Shown piece by piece: positions 51,451 through 58,820 of a stretch of DNA of 64,000 nt. Positions within the stretch are counted from its first letter, which is position 1; each line of letters opens with the position of its first letter. Location: the NCBI GenBank assembly GCA_963806455.1, contig CAWDXZ010000005.1, forward strand, positions 434,001 through 498,000, in the 5' to 3' direction. Source of the stretch: Bog-756 sp963806455. Its GTDB lineage: Bacteria; Actinomycetota; Acidimicrobiia; Acidimicrobiales; RAAP-2. The position numbers and the translations under genes were made by a program. The notes beneath the pieces are model-generated. The model ran no database searches, had not been told where the DNA came from, and saw nothing but the letters and a program-made list of their open reading frames with translations.

Positions 51451-52641
51451 GTGAGAGCCCTCCATGCCATTGGCCATGCATTGGCTATCAGCGCTGGGAT
51501 GACCTGGGAGATCCTCTGGGCTCTGATTCTCGGGTTCACGCTATCGGCGGCGGTACAGGCAGTCGTACGCCGAAGCACCATCGTTCGGCTGCTCGGTGAC
51601 GACCGCCCGAAGACGTTGGCCATTGCCACCGGCTTCGGAGCGGCGTCGTCTTCGTGCTCTTACGCCGCAGTGGCGCTTGCTCGATCGCTATTCCGCAAGG
51701 GAGCGAGCTTCACGGCAGCCATGGCCTTCGAGATCGCCTCGACCAACCTGGTGATCGAACTGGGCATCATTCTCGCCTTGCTCATCGGCTGGCAGTTCAC
51801 CCTGGCAGAGTTCGTCGGTGGACCGATCATGATCGTCCTACTCGCGCTGCTGTTCCGACTCTTCCTCCGCCAGCGTCTCCTGGAGGGCGCCAGAGCACAG
51901 GCCAACATAGGTCTGGCCGGATCGATGGAGGGTCACGCTGCCATGGACATGACCATTCAAGGAGAGGGCACCCTGTGGCGGCGGCTTCGCTCCAAACCGG
52001 GGTCCACCTCGGTCTCACACATCTTCGTCATGGAATGGGTGGCCGTCATCCGAGACATCGTGCTTGGGCTACTGATCGCAGGGGCGGTCGCGGCGTGGGT
52101 GCCCGATAGCTTCTGGCAGCATCTGTTCTTCGTCGGTCACCCGACGCTGGCCAAGATCTGGGGTCCCCTGATCGGCCCGATCGTGAGCCTGCTCAGCTTC
52201 GTCTGCTCGATCGGGAACGTGCCGCTGGCGGCAGTACTGTGGAACGGAGGCATCAGCTTCGGTGGCGTAATTGCGTTCATCTTCGCCGACCTGATCATCG
52301 TGCCGATCCTCGTGATCTATCGGAAGTACTACGGCACCAAGATGATGCTCTTCATCCTGGGAACTTTCTACGCCACGATGGTTGCTGCCGGCTACTTGGT
52401 CGAGCTCCTTTTCGGTGGGCTTGGGCTCATCCCCAGCGAGCGGAACGCAAAGGTGATCGAAGCATCGATCCAGTGGAACTACACAACCGTGCTGAACATC
52501 ATCTTCCTCATCCTGGCCGGAGCGCTACTCGTCAGGTTCGTAGGGACCGGCGGCATGTCGATGCTTCGCATGATGGGGGGAAGTCCAGAGGGGGCCGACG
52601 CTCACGATCACCACGACCAGCAGGAAACCGCGGCGAAATGA
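51451..52641 (+). CDS. DUF318/ArsP-like permease with His-rich tail
   Basis: A 396-residue membrane protein with about ten spans. Paired conserved stretches, GFGAASSSCSYAAVALARSLF near residue 55 and FVCSIGNVPLAAVLW near residue 250, each carry a Cys after a small-residue run, as in the DUF318/ArsP permease family. ArsP exports trivalent organoarsenicals; other members are linked to copper or unknown solutes. The tail ends DAHDHHDQQETAAK, which could bind metal. The GTG has GGAGGG upstream. Control by the preceding CsoR suggests metal efflux, most simply copper; this is inference. Confidence 0.85.
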   Translation: MRALHAIGHALAISAGMTWEILWALILGFTLSAAVQAVVRRSTIVRLLGDDRPKTLAIATGFGAASSSCSYAAVALARSLFRKGASFTAAMAFEIASTNLVIELGIILALLIGWQFTLAEFVGGPIMIVLLALLFRLFLRQRLLEGARAQANIGLAGSMEGHAAMDMTIQGEGTLWRRLRSKPGSTSVSHIFVMEWVAVIRDIVLGLLIAGAVAAWVPDSFWQHLFFVGHPTLAKIWGPLIGPIVSLLSFVCSIGNVPLAAVLWNGGISFGGVIAFIFADLIIVPILVIYRKYYGTKMMLFILGTFYATMVAAGYLVELLFGGLGLIPSERNAKVIEASIQWNYTTVLNIIFLILAGALLVRFVGTGGMSMLRMMGGSPEGADAHDHHDQQETAAK

Positions 52642-52701
52642 TTTCCCTTTCTATCCCTCGAACCCAGCATGGCGGGATCGTGCGAGATGAGTGGGCAGAG
52701 G

Positions 52702-53266
52702 CTACGTCTCGACGATGAACGACCCAACCATGCCCTCCTGGGCATGATCCGGCACCGAGCAGAGGTACTGATATGTGTCGGCTGTCGTGGCGGAGAACGA
52801 GACGGTGCCGGTGTGCATAGCCGACGAAGTCGATTCATCCAAGAAACCTGACGGTTGCCCCCGGGAGGGCAGGCGTGTCAATCATCATCGGCATCTCTGA
52901 TGAGCCGCACCGTTGGCGGTGACGACCAGGGCCATGAGCCATGCCACTGTCGGCGTTGATCAGCTCGGCGGTGACGGTGGCGCCAGCGGTTACGGCCACG
53001 GTCGGGTTGGTCACGCCGGCGATGCGGAAGTTCTCGTTCGGCATCGAAGGGCTTGCTAGGACCGTGAGGTGTAGCTCCTTACCAGCAAAAGTCGCCGATT
53101 CGCGGCCCGATCTACCGTCGCCCCGGCGGGCGTCTGATCGCCAAGCCGAAACCGCCTCGGACGAACTCACCCGAGGCCCGGGCGAGTTGACCCAGAATAC
53201 TCCCGTCACCTGGCCCGGGTTGTTGTTAGAGCCCATCACCACGCCGGGAAGATGAGCCCCTCGCAT
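52702..53266 (-). pseudogene. Cupredoxin (sulfocyanin-like), frameshifted
   Basis: The N-terminal frame has KELHLTVLASPSMPNENF, PTVAVTAGATVTAELINAD and SGMAHG. After shifts, another frame has the copper-site end: MHTGTVSFSATTADTYQYLC, SVPDHAQEGMVGSFIVE and a stop at 52702. That end shows the Cys, His and Met ligands of a type 1 copper centre. The intervening region changes frame at least once, near 52845, and is disturbed after MAHG. It lies 60 bases from the CsoR-controlled permease on the opposite strand, a further copper-related gene in this zone. Confidence 0.75.
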
Positions 53267-53295
53267 CCAGCCGGGAGCGGCGCGACCATAGAATT

Positions 53296-53451
53296 TCGGA
53301 GATCGAGGTCGAGGCGGCTCGGCTGGAGGGTCTAGGAGCGACCAGGATCAGTCCGAACAGCGAAGACGAACACGGCAGCCGCTGGATCGTGATGTACGAT
53401 CCCGAAGGCAACGGGTTCTGCATCTGCGACGGTGGAACGGGTCATTCGTAG
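53296..53451 (+). pseudogene. VOC/glyoxalase-like protein, C-terminal remnant
   Basis: About 51 codons read EIEVEAARLEGLGATRIS and then SRWIVMYDPEGNGFCICD before a stop, the usual ending of small VOC (glyoxalase-like) proteins where DPEGNxFC is diagnostic. Nothing of the N-terminal half is found upstream, where the cupredoxin pseudogene lies on the other strand. Confidence 0.6.
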
Positions 53452-53514
53452 CGTTTGGCCGAACCGGCCAGCCATGTAAACGGCTCATTGATGCCGGTCG
53501 GAGTGGTGTGGAAC

Positions 53515-54056
53515 TCACGTTGAGTTTCCTAAGCGATCGCCTAACACATCCAGCAGTTCATCGGCTGAGTAGTGAGCGACCGGAAGGCCGGAGCAGTACT
53601 CGGGCCCATCGTCGGCGAAGGTAGCGACTACCAGCCTCCCCCCGGGCTCGATAGCTGACCACATCGTCTCCAGGTACCGCTGACGGTCGCCGGGGTCGGT
53701 CAAGAAATGAAAGACCGCGTGCCACAGTCCATAGTGCTCGTCCGGCTTCCAGGTCAGATGTCCTCTGGCAGCCAGGTCACATAGTCAGACTCCCCAATCC
53801 GCTCTCGGCTGGCCTCCGTGCAGCGCTAGAAATCCAAGACCATTACGTCGGTGAAGCCGGAAGCGAGAAGCCGGGCGACCAATACCGAGGCTCCGCCACC
53901 AACGTCGATCACCGAGGTGGACGGATCAATTCCGAGTGTTCGGATCAGGTCGAGTGAACGCGTTGGTTCTGCCTGAAACCAGCTGACCCCCTCCATCCCG
54001 CGATGGTGGTAGGCGGCGTTCCAGTGGTCCGCTAGGTTCGCTGTGTCCATGGCCAA
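53515..54056 (-). pseudogene. SAM-dependent methyltransferase, broken
   Basis: The ATG at 54056 begins DTANLADHWNAAYHHRGMEG and VSWFQAEPTRSLDLIRTLG, then the SAM motif SVIDVGGGASVLVARLL, and runs into a TAG after VMVLDF (53826). The missing middle is only partly readable (WKPDEHYGLWHAVFHFLTDP) in a shifted frame. The end (RYLETMWSAIEPGGRLVVAT, then GLPVAHYSADELLDVLG) lies in another frame down to 53515. The family is that of small thiopurine/tellurite-type methyltransferases. One nonsense change and at least one shift disable it. Confidence 0.75.
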
Positions 54057-54138
54057 AGCCTAAAGGACAAGTCAGTGGTTCCCCCTGCAGAGCCACCAAG
54101 CGGGATTCAACAGCGATCTCGACAAGGCTCTATATTAG

Positions 54139-54186
54139 TTGTCGGATGAAGTCACCGAAATTGCTTGTCGGATGAAGTCACCGAAA
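54139..54186. repeat. 22-bp direct repeat, two copies
   Basis: TTGTCGGATGAAGTCACCGA plus AA occurs at 54139-54160 and again at 54165-54186, separated by four bases. No gene covers it. It could be a doubled binding site or the end of a lost mobile element. Confidence 0.75.
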
Positions 54187-54250
54187 CCCCTCAGGCCAAC
54201 CCAGTGGATTCCCCAGACGACCCGTGGTCGCTGCGGATCCAGCACGCCGA

Positions 54251-55087
54251 TCACCGATCCAGGGTCGACGGTAACGAGGGCGAGGAATCAAGCGGTAGGA
54301 CTGGAATGGACTCGGGTTCCTCGGGCACCGGTTCTGACACAGTCTCGGATCGAAGTCCACTCGTCTGGCGCAGGAGCGTGGCATCGCGCCGGTGATGCGG
54401 ACGGAGTTGGAAACCGGTATGGAACAGAAGCTGCGCCACGGTCGAGAGGCATACCACCTCCCGTCCTCCAATCAGGCCCACACCGAACGTAGGTGGTCGC
54501 CGGTCCTGTGCAGAATCGGAGTTGCCGGTCATTCGCTGAAGACTCGTGACCAACCGTTCCTCGTCGACATTGACCAGGTCAATGCGACGACCTGCATCAT
54601 CGTCCAGGAGCGATCGCATCGGCATCCAGATGCTCGAAGCGCCAGAGTTGTGGATCCTCCGAAACCCGAGTGGGCCGAGTAGAAGCCGTACACGCGGCTC
54701 GTCCCGCTCGAAGTCGAGCAGGACAAGATCCACATCTTGATGCTTTCGTGTCTGGTGTCCGACGAGTGCGTCGACGCCCCAGCCACCACCTACCGCATAG
54801 GGAACCTTGGCCGCATCGAGGGCGTCGAGGATCCAGAGGAGATCCTTGGCGCGCATCTGTGAGGCGTGAATCCAAGCCCACCACCGGCGGAGCAGAGGTG
54901 GCAGCGGCGTCGATCGGACGAGACGGCGACACCCCTTGGCCAGAGTGAACAGCCGGGGGTGAGATCGGATTACCCGTGCGCTGGCGTGCAGGGCGGATCG
55001 GCCGACCGCCCGGGGCCTTCGATTACCGGGCGGCGACGCTGGATCGCCCACGGGGTCCTGCTTCGTCGAGGTCGTCTCCGGTGCCAT
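54251..55087 (-). CDS. Nucleotidyltransferase, aminoglycoside/lincosamide type
   Basis: A 278-residue protein whose middle (residues 77-215) matches the aminoglycoside-2''-adenylyltransferase / lincosamide nucleotidyltransferase family. It contains LLWILDALDAAKVPYAVGG, then GWGVDALVGHQTRKHQDVDL, giving the GG-W and D-x-D catalytic motif of the Pol-beta fold. The first 76 residues are basic and unusual for the family, so translation may start at Met77. The Glu/Pro-rich tail is also extra. Members range from drug-modifying enzymes to housekeeping proteins of unknown role; resistance should not be assumed. Confidence 0.75.
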   Translation of the reverse strand: MAPETTSTKQDPVGDPASPPGNRRPRAVGRSALHASARVIRSHPRLFTLAKGCRRLVRSTPLPPLLRRWWAWIHASQMRAKDLLWILDALDAAKVPYAVGGGWGVDALVGHQTRKHQDVDLVLLDFERDEPRVRLLLGPLGFRRIHNSGASSIWMPMRSLLDDDAGRRIDLVNVDEERLVTSLQRMTGNSDSAQDRRPPTFGVGLIGGREVVCLSTVAQLLFHTGFQLRPHHRRDATLLRQTSGLRSETVSEPVPEEPESIPVLPLDSSPSLPSTLDR

Positions 55088-55526
55088 CGGGGGCAGCCCG
55101 GCCTGCGATCAGCATGGGACACATATCGGCATCCAGCCTCATATTCCTAAAGTGGACATTCCCGTCATGGCCGCCGGGGATCGGATGACCGCGGTCCATA
55201 GCCGCTCCGTTCGCCGCGTTCGACCCTGCCAATCGACCATGGCACCGTCACCCGCCGAGAAATACTCGGCAGCATCCTCCAGAAGTACGACCGGGCCGCC
55301 TGATCACACGCGGTTGCCGGCAATCCCAACAGCGCCACGTTTACAACGCCAGGCTCCCCTCTCGCTCGGAAGGCCATCCGTCGACTCGACGCCCGACGTC
55401 GCTCACCCGAACATCCGCAGAAGTACCGGTGTCGCGCTCTTTGCCCTTCAGGATTTCGATCGCGCACGAAATGACTCGTGCAAGAGCCTGGGGCCTGTAG
55501 CAGCCCCCTGACCTGGACTTTCGGGG
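55088..55526. other. Intergenic region without recognisable gene
   Basis: About 440 bases between the nucleotidyltransferase start and the tRNA-Ala fragment. Open frames on both strands give Arg/Ser/Pro-rich products with no domain I can recognise. Confidence 0.5.
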
Positions 55527-55573
55527 TGGAGGTGAACGGACTCGAACCGTCGGCCTCTACATTGCGAATGCAG
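55527..55573 (-). other. 3' fragment of a tRNA-Ala gene, attachment-site-like
   Basis: Read on the minus strand, these 47 bases form the 3' part of a tRNA: anticodon stem CTGCA/TGTAG with loop TTCGCAA (anticodon CGC, Ala), variable AGGCC, T-arm GACGG-TTCGAGT-CCGTT, acceptor CACCTCC and discriminator A. U70 of the Ala-specific G3-U70 pair is present. The 5' half is absent: the preceding bases do not form D-arm or acceptor. Tyrosine-recombinase elements duplicate exactly this part of tRNA genes at their ends. Confidence 0.75.
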
Positions 55574-55757
55574 ACCGGCTTTCTTTCTGACCTGCGAAAA
55601 TTCCCATAATCCCAGCTGAACGGCGAATTCGATTCACCGCTGATGACCGCGATCTACCTCTGTTGTCCGCTTGATCGCGCACGGATCGCGCACAAACGCC
55701 TTCGCAGACAAATAGGCCCCCTACCCACCGCTCCACCTTGTTCGACACACTCCGCCG

Positions 55758-56042
55758 TTATGCCGTCCGACGAAGGTAGTCACGAACAGCCCGCCGAATG
55801 AGCTCGGCCTTCGTAATGCCTGCCTTCGTCGCCCGCTCGGTTGCCGCTCTTGTCAGCTCCGCTCCGAGCCGGACCGACTGGACCGGCGCCGCCTCGCGTT
55901 CGATCTGCGGTTGACGCCCGGGACCAGGCCGCACCTTCGCGTTACCGAGGTCATACCCCCCTTCGGCTTCTGCAACAGCGTGCTCAAGGAACTCGTCGGT
56001 GATCTCGCGCCCTGATGGGGTCTTTCCGTGAGTCTTAGGCAT
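55758..56042 (-). CDS. Antitoxin, ribbon-helix-helix (CopG-like)
   Basis: A 94-residue protein. The C-terminal 45 residues form a ribbon-helix-helix DNA-binding motif (SVRLGAELTRAATERATKAG, then ITKAELIRRAVRDYLRR). The N-terminal part (MPKTHGKTPSGREITDEFLE) would wrap the toxin. Its start overlaps the end of the toxin gene by 8 bases, so both come from one message with the toxin first. Type II antitoxins of this kind also repress their own promoter. The pair lies next to the tRNA-Ala fragment, a common place for island maintenance modules. Confidence 0.8.
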   Translation of the reverse strand: MPKTHGKTPSGREITDEFLEHAVAEAEGGYDLGNAKVRPGPGRQPQIEREAAPVQSVRLGAELTRAATERATKAGITKAELIRRAVRDYLRRTA

Positions 56043-56286
56043 TGTCGTCCTCCCATCTCTTCAAGAAACGCTGGTACTGGCTACGCATCCGCATCGCATG
56101 GATCACGAGTGGTGGCGCCCCTCGTCGCTCTTGGACGATGACTTCAAGCAGATTGGCAGCGGAATCTGGACCGAGATGGAGCGTCCTCCCGTCTCCGAGG
56201 TCAGCCACGGCCACGGCGTGGTCGATGGCATGGAGCATCTCCAGATCATCGATTCCATGCTTCCTGGCCGACTCATGGATCTCCAC
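56035..56286 (-). CDS. Toxin of a type II toxin-antitoxin pair (BrnT-like)
   Basis: An 83-residue protein, MEIHESARKHGIDDLEMLHA, followed by ADLGDGRTLHLGPDSAANLL and ending VIHAMRMRSQYQRFLKRW. The ending with VIHAMxMR and a Tyr/Arg pair is typical of a toxin family regularly found upstream of CopG-like antitoxins, with the compact fold of RelE/BrnT ribonucleases. The 8-base overlap with the antitoxin gene supports a pair. RNA cleavage as its action is family inference. An A/T-rich patch (atagctatagcgtaatacgg) just upstream may hold the promoter. Confidence 0.75.
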   Translation of the reverse strand: MEIHESARKHGIDDLEMLHAIDHAVAVADLGDGRTLHLGPDSAANLLEVIVQERRGAPPLVIHAMRMRSQYQRFLKRWEDDNA

Positions 56287-57117
56287 ATAGCTATAGCGTA
56301 ATACGGAAAGAGTCAGAAGCCCATCCGCAAACCCGAAGGCCGCGCAAGACCTGGTGGGCGGCTTGGATGGCGTTTTTGACCCACACAGCCTTTAGCGTCC
56401 CGGTGGAGGTGACATCGTGAGTTTTCGCGCATCCACGCCTCTGACCGAGCAAAGACGCTGGTTGCCATAGCTGCCTATGGCGGCCACCCTGGCGGCCGCT
56501 TGCTCAATATCGTGCGCGTCCCGAACGCCTTCGCCAACAATCGAAGCGAAGAGGTGCGCAAACAGTGGCGGGGGTTCACGATCATCGTGCACCTTCGGGC
56601 CACAGGCCCGACGTTACCGCTGGTCACTGGGCTTGCACTATGCAGCCGCCTGGGCGCTGCCCTACTCAATATCGTCGCTTCGCCGTTCAAGTCCCGAGAA
56701 ACCCGCTGGCGCTGTCGGTTTTTCGTGCGACCTTCGGGTTAACGCCCCGAAGTCCACCTCTGGTGACGTTCTGCGTGGGCCGCTCTAACGGGCACTTGAT
56801 CGACACGTAGGGGCGGGGCTGAGCACTGAATCGACGCATTGTCTGGGACACCTGGCAAGGGCCGATTACGACACCTGGGGCGGCGCCGCGAGCCAGCTCC
56901 GACCAGTGGCGTCATGCGCGTGCCGCTGGTTCGGAGCGATACCGGACGAGGTTCGCCAAATCGGGAGTCCGCGAGCCAGCCGCAGCCGCCCCGCTTGACA
57001 CTGTGTAGCAAATCGAGCCTCGGCGGATTGATTGGTTGTCGCGCGTTCATCCGAACGTCGAGGGCCGGACGCCGGCTGGGGCTGTCCGATGGATCGGATC
57101 GCGCGAGAATGGCGACA
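56287..57117. other. Long gap between the toxin gene and the TPP riboswitch
   Basis: About 830 bases without a recognisable gene. Short repeated words occur (CTCAATATCGT near 56504 and 56669; CACCTTCGGGCC and GACCTTCGGG) and a small CGGGCC-ACA-GGCCCG hairpin lies near 56590. All frames look noncoding. It may contain remnants of an element end. Confidence 0.45.
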
Positions 57118-57203
57118 CGGGAGCTCGGACGGACCGGGCTGAGAGGGCGCCTGACCGGCGTCGACCGTTAAACCTGATCCGGGTAATGCCGGCGAAGGGA
57201 GGA
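57118..57203 (+). promoter_or_regulatory. TPP riboswitch (THI element)
   Basis: Conserved thiamin-pyrophosphate aptamer boxes occur in order: GGGCTGAGAGG near 57136, ACCTGATCCGGGTAATGCC at 57172-57190 and GGCGAAGGGA at 57191-57200. The thiC start is 10 bases on, and the ribosome-binding site GGGAGGAGG overlaps the 3' strand of the closing stem. In actinobacteria this arrangement turns off translation when TPP is bound. Confidence 0.92.
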
Positions 57204-57210
57204 GGCACTC

Positions 57211-57886
57211 ATGCCCGACGATGCGGAGCTGACATTCAGTTTTCCCAATCGACGCAAGGTGTACGTCGAGGTGCCCGATATCCGGGTGCCGTTCCGCGAG
57301 GTGCGGCTCGGCGGATCACCCGGACCACAGGGTTCGGTGCCGAACGAACCGATCCGCCTCTATGACACCTCCGGCCCTGGGAGCGATCCCGAGGTCGGCC
57401 TGCCGGCGCTGCGGAAAGGATGGATTCTCGACCGTGGGGACGTGGAGCGCTACGACGGGCGGCCGGTCGAACGCCGGGACGACGGTCGGGTGGCCACCCG
57501 GCGGGCGGGCTCCGCCGTACCGGGCAAAGGACCGGAAGAAGCAGAAGCGGCGTCGAGAGGCGGAGACCGCCGGCCAGCGCGAGCACTCCGATCATCGGGA
57601 ACGAGCCGTATTGGCGTCACCCAACTCCATTACGCTCGCCGGGGGCAGATCACCGCCGAGATGCGTTTCGCCGCGCTCCGCGAAGCGGTGGACCCCGAAG
57701 TGGTCCGTGCGGAGCTGGCGGCCGGTCGGGCCATCCTGCCGGCCAACGTCAACCACCCCGAGTCCGAGCCCATGGTCATCGGCAAGCGGTTCCTGGTGAA
57801 GGTGCCAACATCGGCAACTCGGCGGTCACCTCATCGGTGGCCGACGAGGTCGAAAAGCTGACGTGGGCCATCCGGTGGGGGGCCCT
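57211..57886 (+). pseudogene. thiC: thiC (phosphomethylpyrimidine synthase), frameshifted and truncated
   Basis: ThiC makes the pyrimidine part of thiamin from aminoimidazole ribotide with an iron-sulfur cluster and SAM. The N-terminus reads FPNRRKVYVEVPDIRVPFRE and later VTQLHYARRGQITAEMRFAA, ILPANVNHPESEPMVIGKRF, all classical ThiC. Near 57798 the frame shifts to GANIGNSAVTSSVADEVEKL, ending TWAIRWGA. There ThiC should continue with DTVMDLSTG and about 350 more residues, including the cluster-binding Cys motif. Instead the sequence becomes a DUF4041 protein. Less than half the enzyme remains, so it cannot work. Confidence 0.88.
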
Positions 57887-58672
57887 ACACACTGGATTCA
57901 TCGATTGCCCGTCTCGAAAAGGCGAAGGACACCATCGTCAAGCTCGGTGGGACGATGAACATTCGTGTCACCGACGGCTATCACCGACTCCGGGTCGGGG
58001 AGCTGGAGCTCCACCCGCTGATTATCTGGCCAAGGTCGCCGAGCAGAAGGAGAAGGACAGGGAAGAGCGGGCTCGTCTCAGGGAGGAAGAGATTGCTCGC
58101 CGGGAATTCGAGCGCGAGCAGGATCGTCTCCGCAAGGAACAAGCGCACTACGAATCCACACTGGAGGCCATGCGAGCTCAGGGGGACGAGGGGGGGCGGC
58201 GACCGAGCTCGAGGCGAAGCTCAACGAGATCGGGGATGCCCTGGACGGTCTGAGCAGACGTTCGGCCAACATACGAGCACGCCACGTCTATGTCATCTCG
58301 AATGTCGGCTCGTTCGGACCCGACATGGTGAAGATTGGCATGACCAGAAGGCTCGACCCGATGGACCGGGTCAAGGAGCTGGGTGATGCGTCAGTGCCGT
58401 TCCACTATGACGTGCATGCGCTCATCTTCAGCGATGATGCGGTTGGTCTTGAGACCTCGCTTCACCATGCGCTCGCCGACTCACGGGTCAACTTTGTAAA
58501 CATGAGGCGAGAGTTCTTCCGGGTCCCTCCGAGGACGGTGCGTGAAATGCTGGATGGGTTCGGAGCCACGGTCGTCGAATACGTCGAGCGGCCGGAAGCC
58601 CTTGAATGGAACCAGAGTGAGAATCATCGCCGGGAACTTCTCACAGCGAAGCAGGACGTCAAGACCTCCTAG
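57887..58672 (+). pseudogene. DUF4041 / GIY-YIG (T5orf172, Mug113-like) protein, truncated and frameshifted
   Basis: Right after the thiC junction begins the late middle of a DUF4041 protein: ARLEKAKDTIVKLGGTMNIR in one frame, then a charged coiled coil YLAKVAEQKEKDREERARLR in a second. The GIY-YIG-like nuclease domain is in a third (HVYVISNVGSFGPDMVKIGM, RRLDPMDRVKELGDASVPFH, REFFRVPP). The N-terminal DUF4041 part is missing. Such proteins are common in phages and mobile elements. The last frame (from about 58199) is intact and could give a short GIY-YIG product from ATG 58325. Confidence 0.8.
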
Positions 58673-58820
58673 ACCGCTCGGCGCTCAAAGTCACACAGCA
58701 GCTTCCTGCCGACATGGAGCGCCGCCAGAATGCTGCCCAACTTCGAGACCGAGGATGCAGTCGCACAGCTGGCTCCCGGGCCGTGGCTGGACCGGTACGG
58801 CTCGGCCGATCCCGAGGAGT

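Noticed and set aside
55577..55757. Possible 5' half of the tRNA-Ala upstream of the fragment
   Set aside because: The bases before the anticodon stem do not form a D-arm or pair with the acceptor strand CACCTCC.
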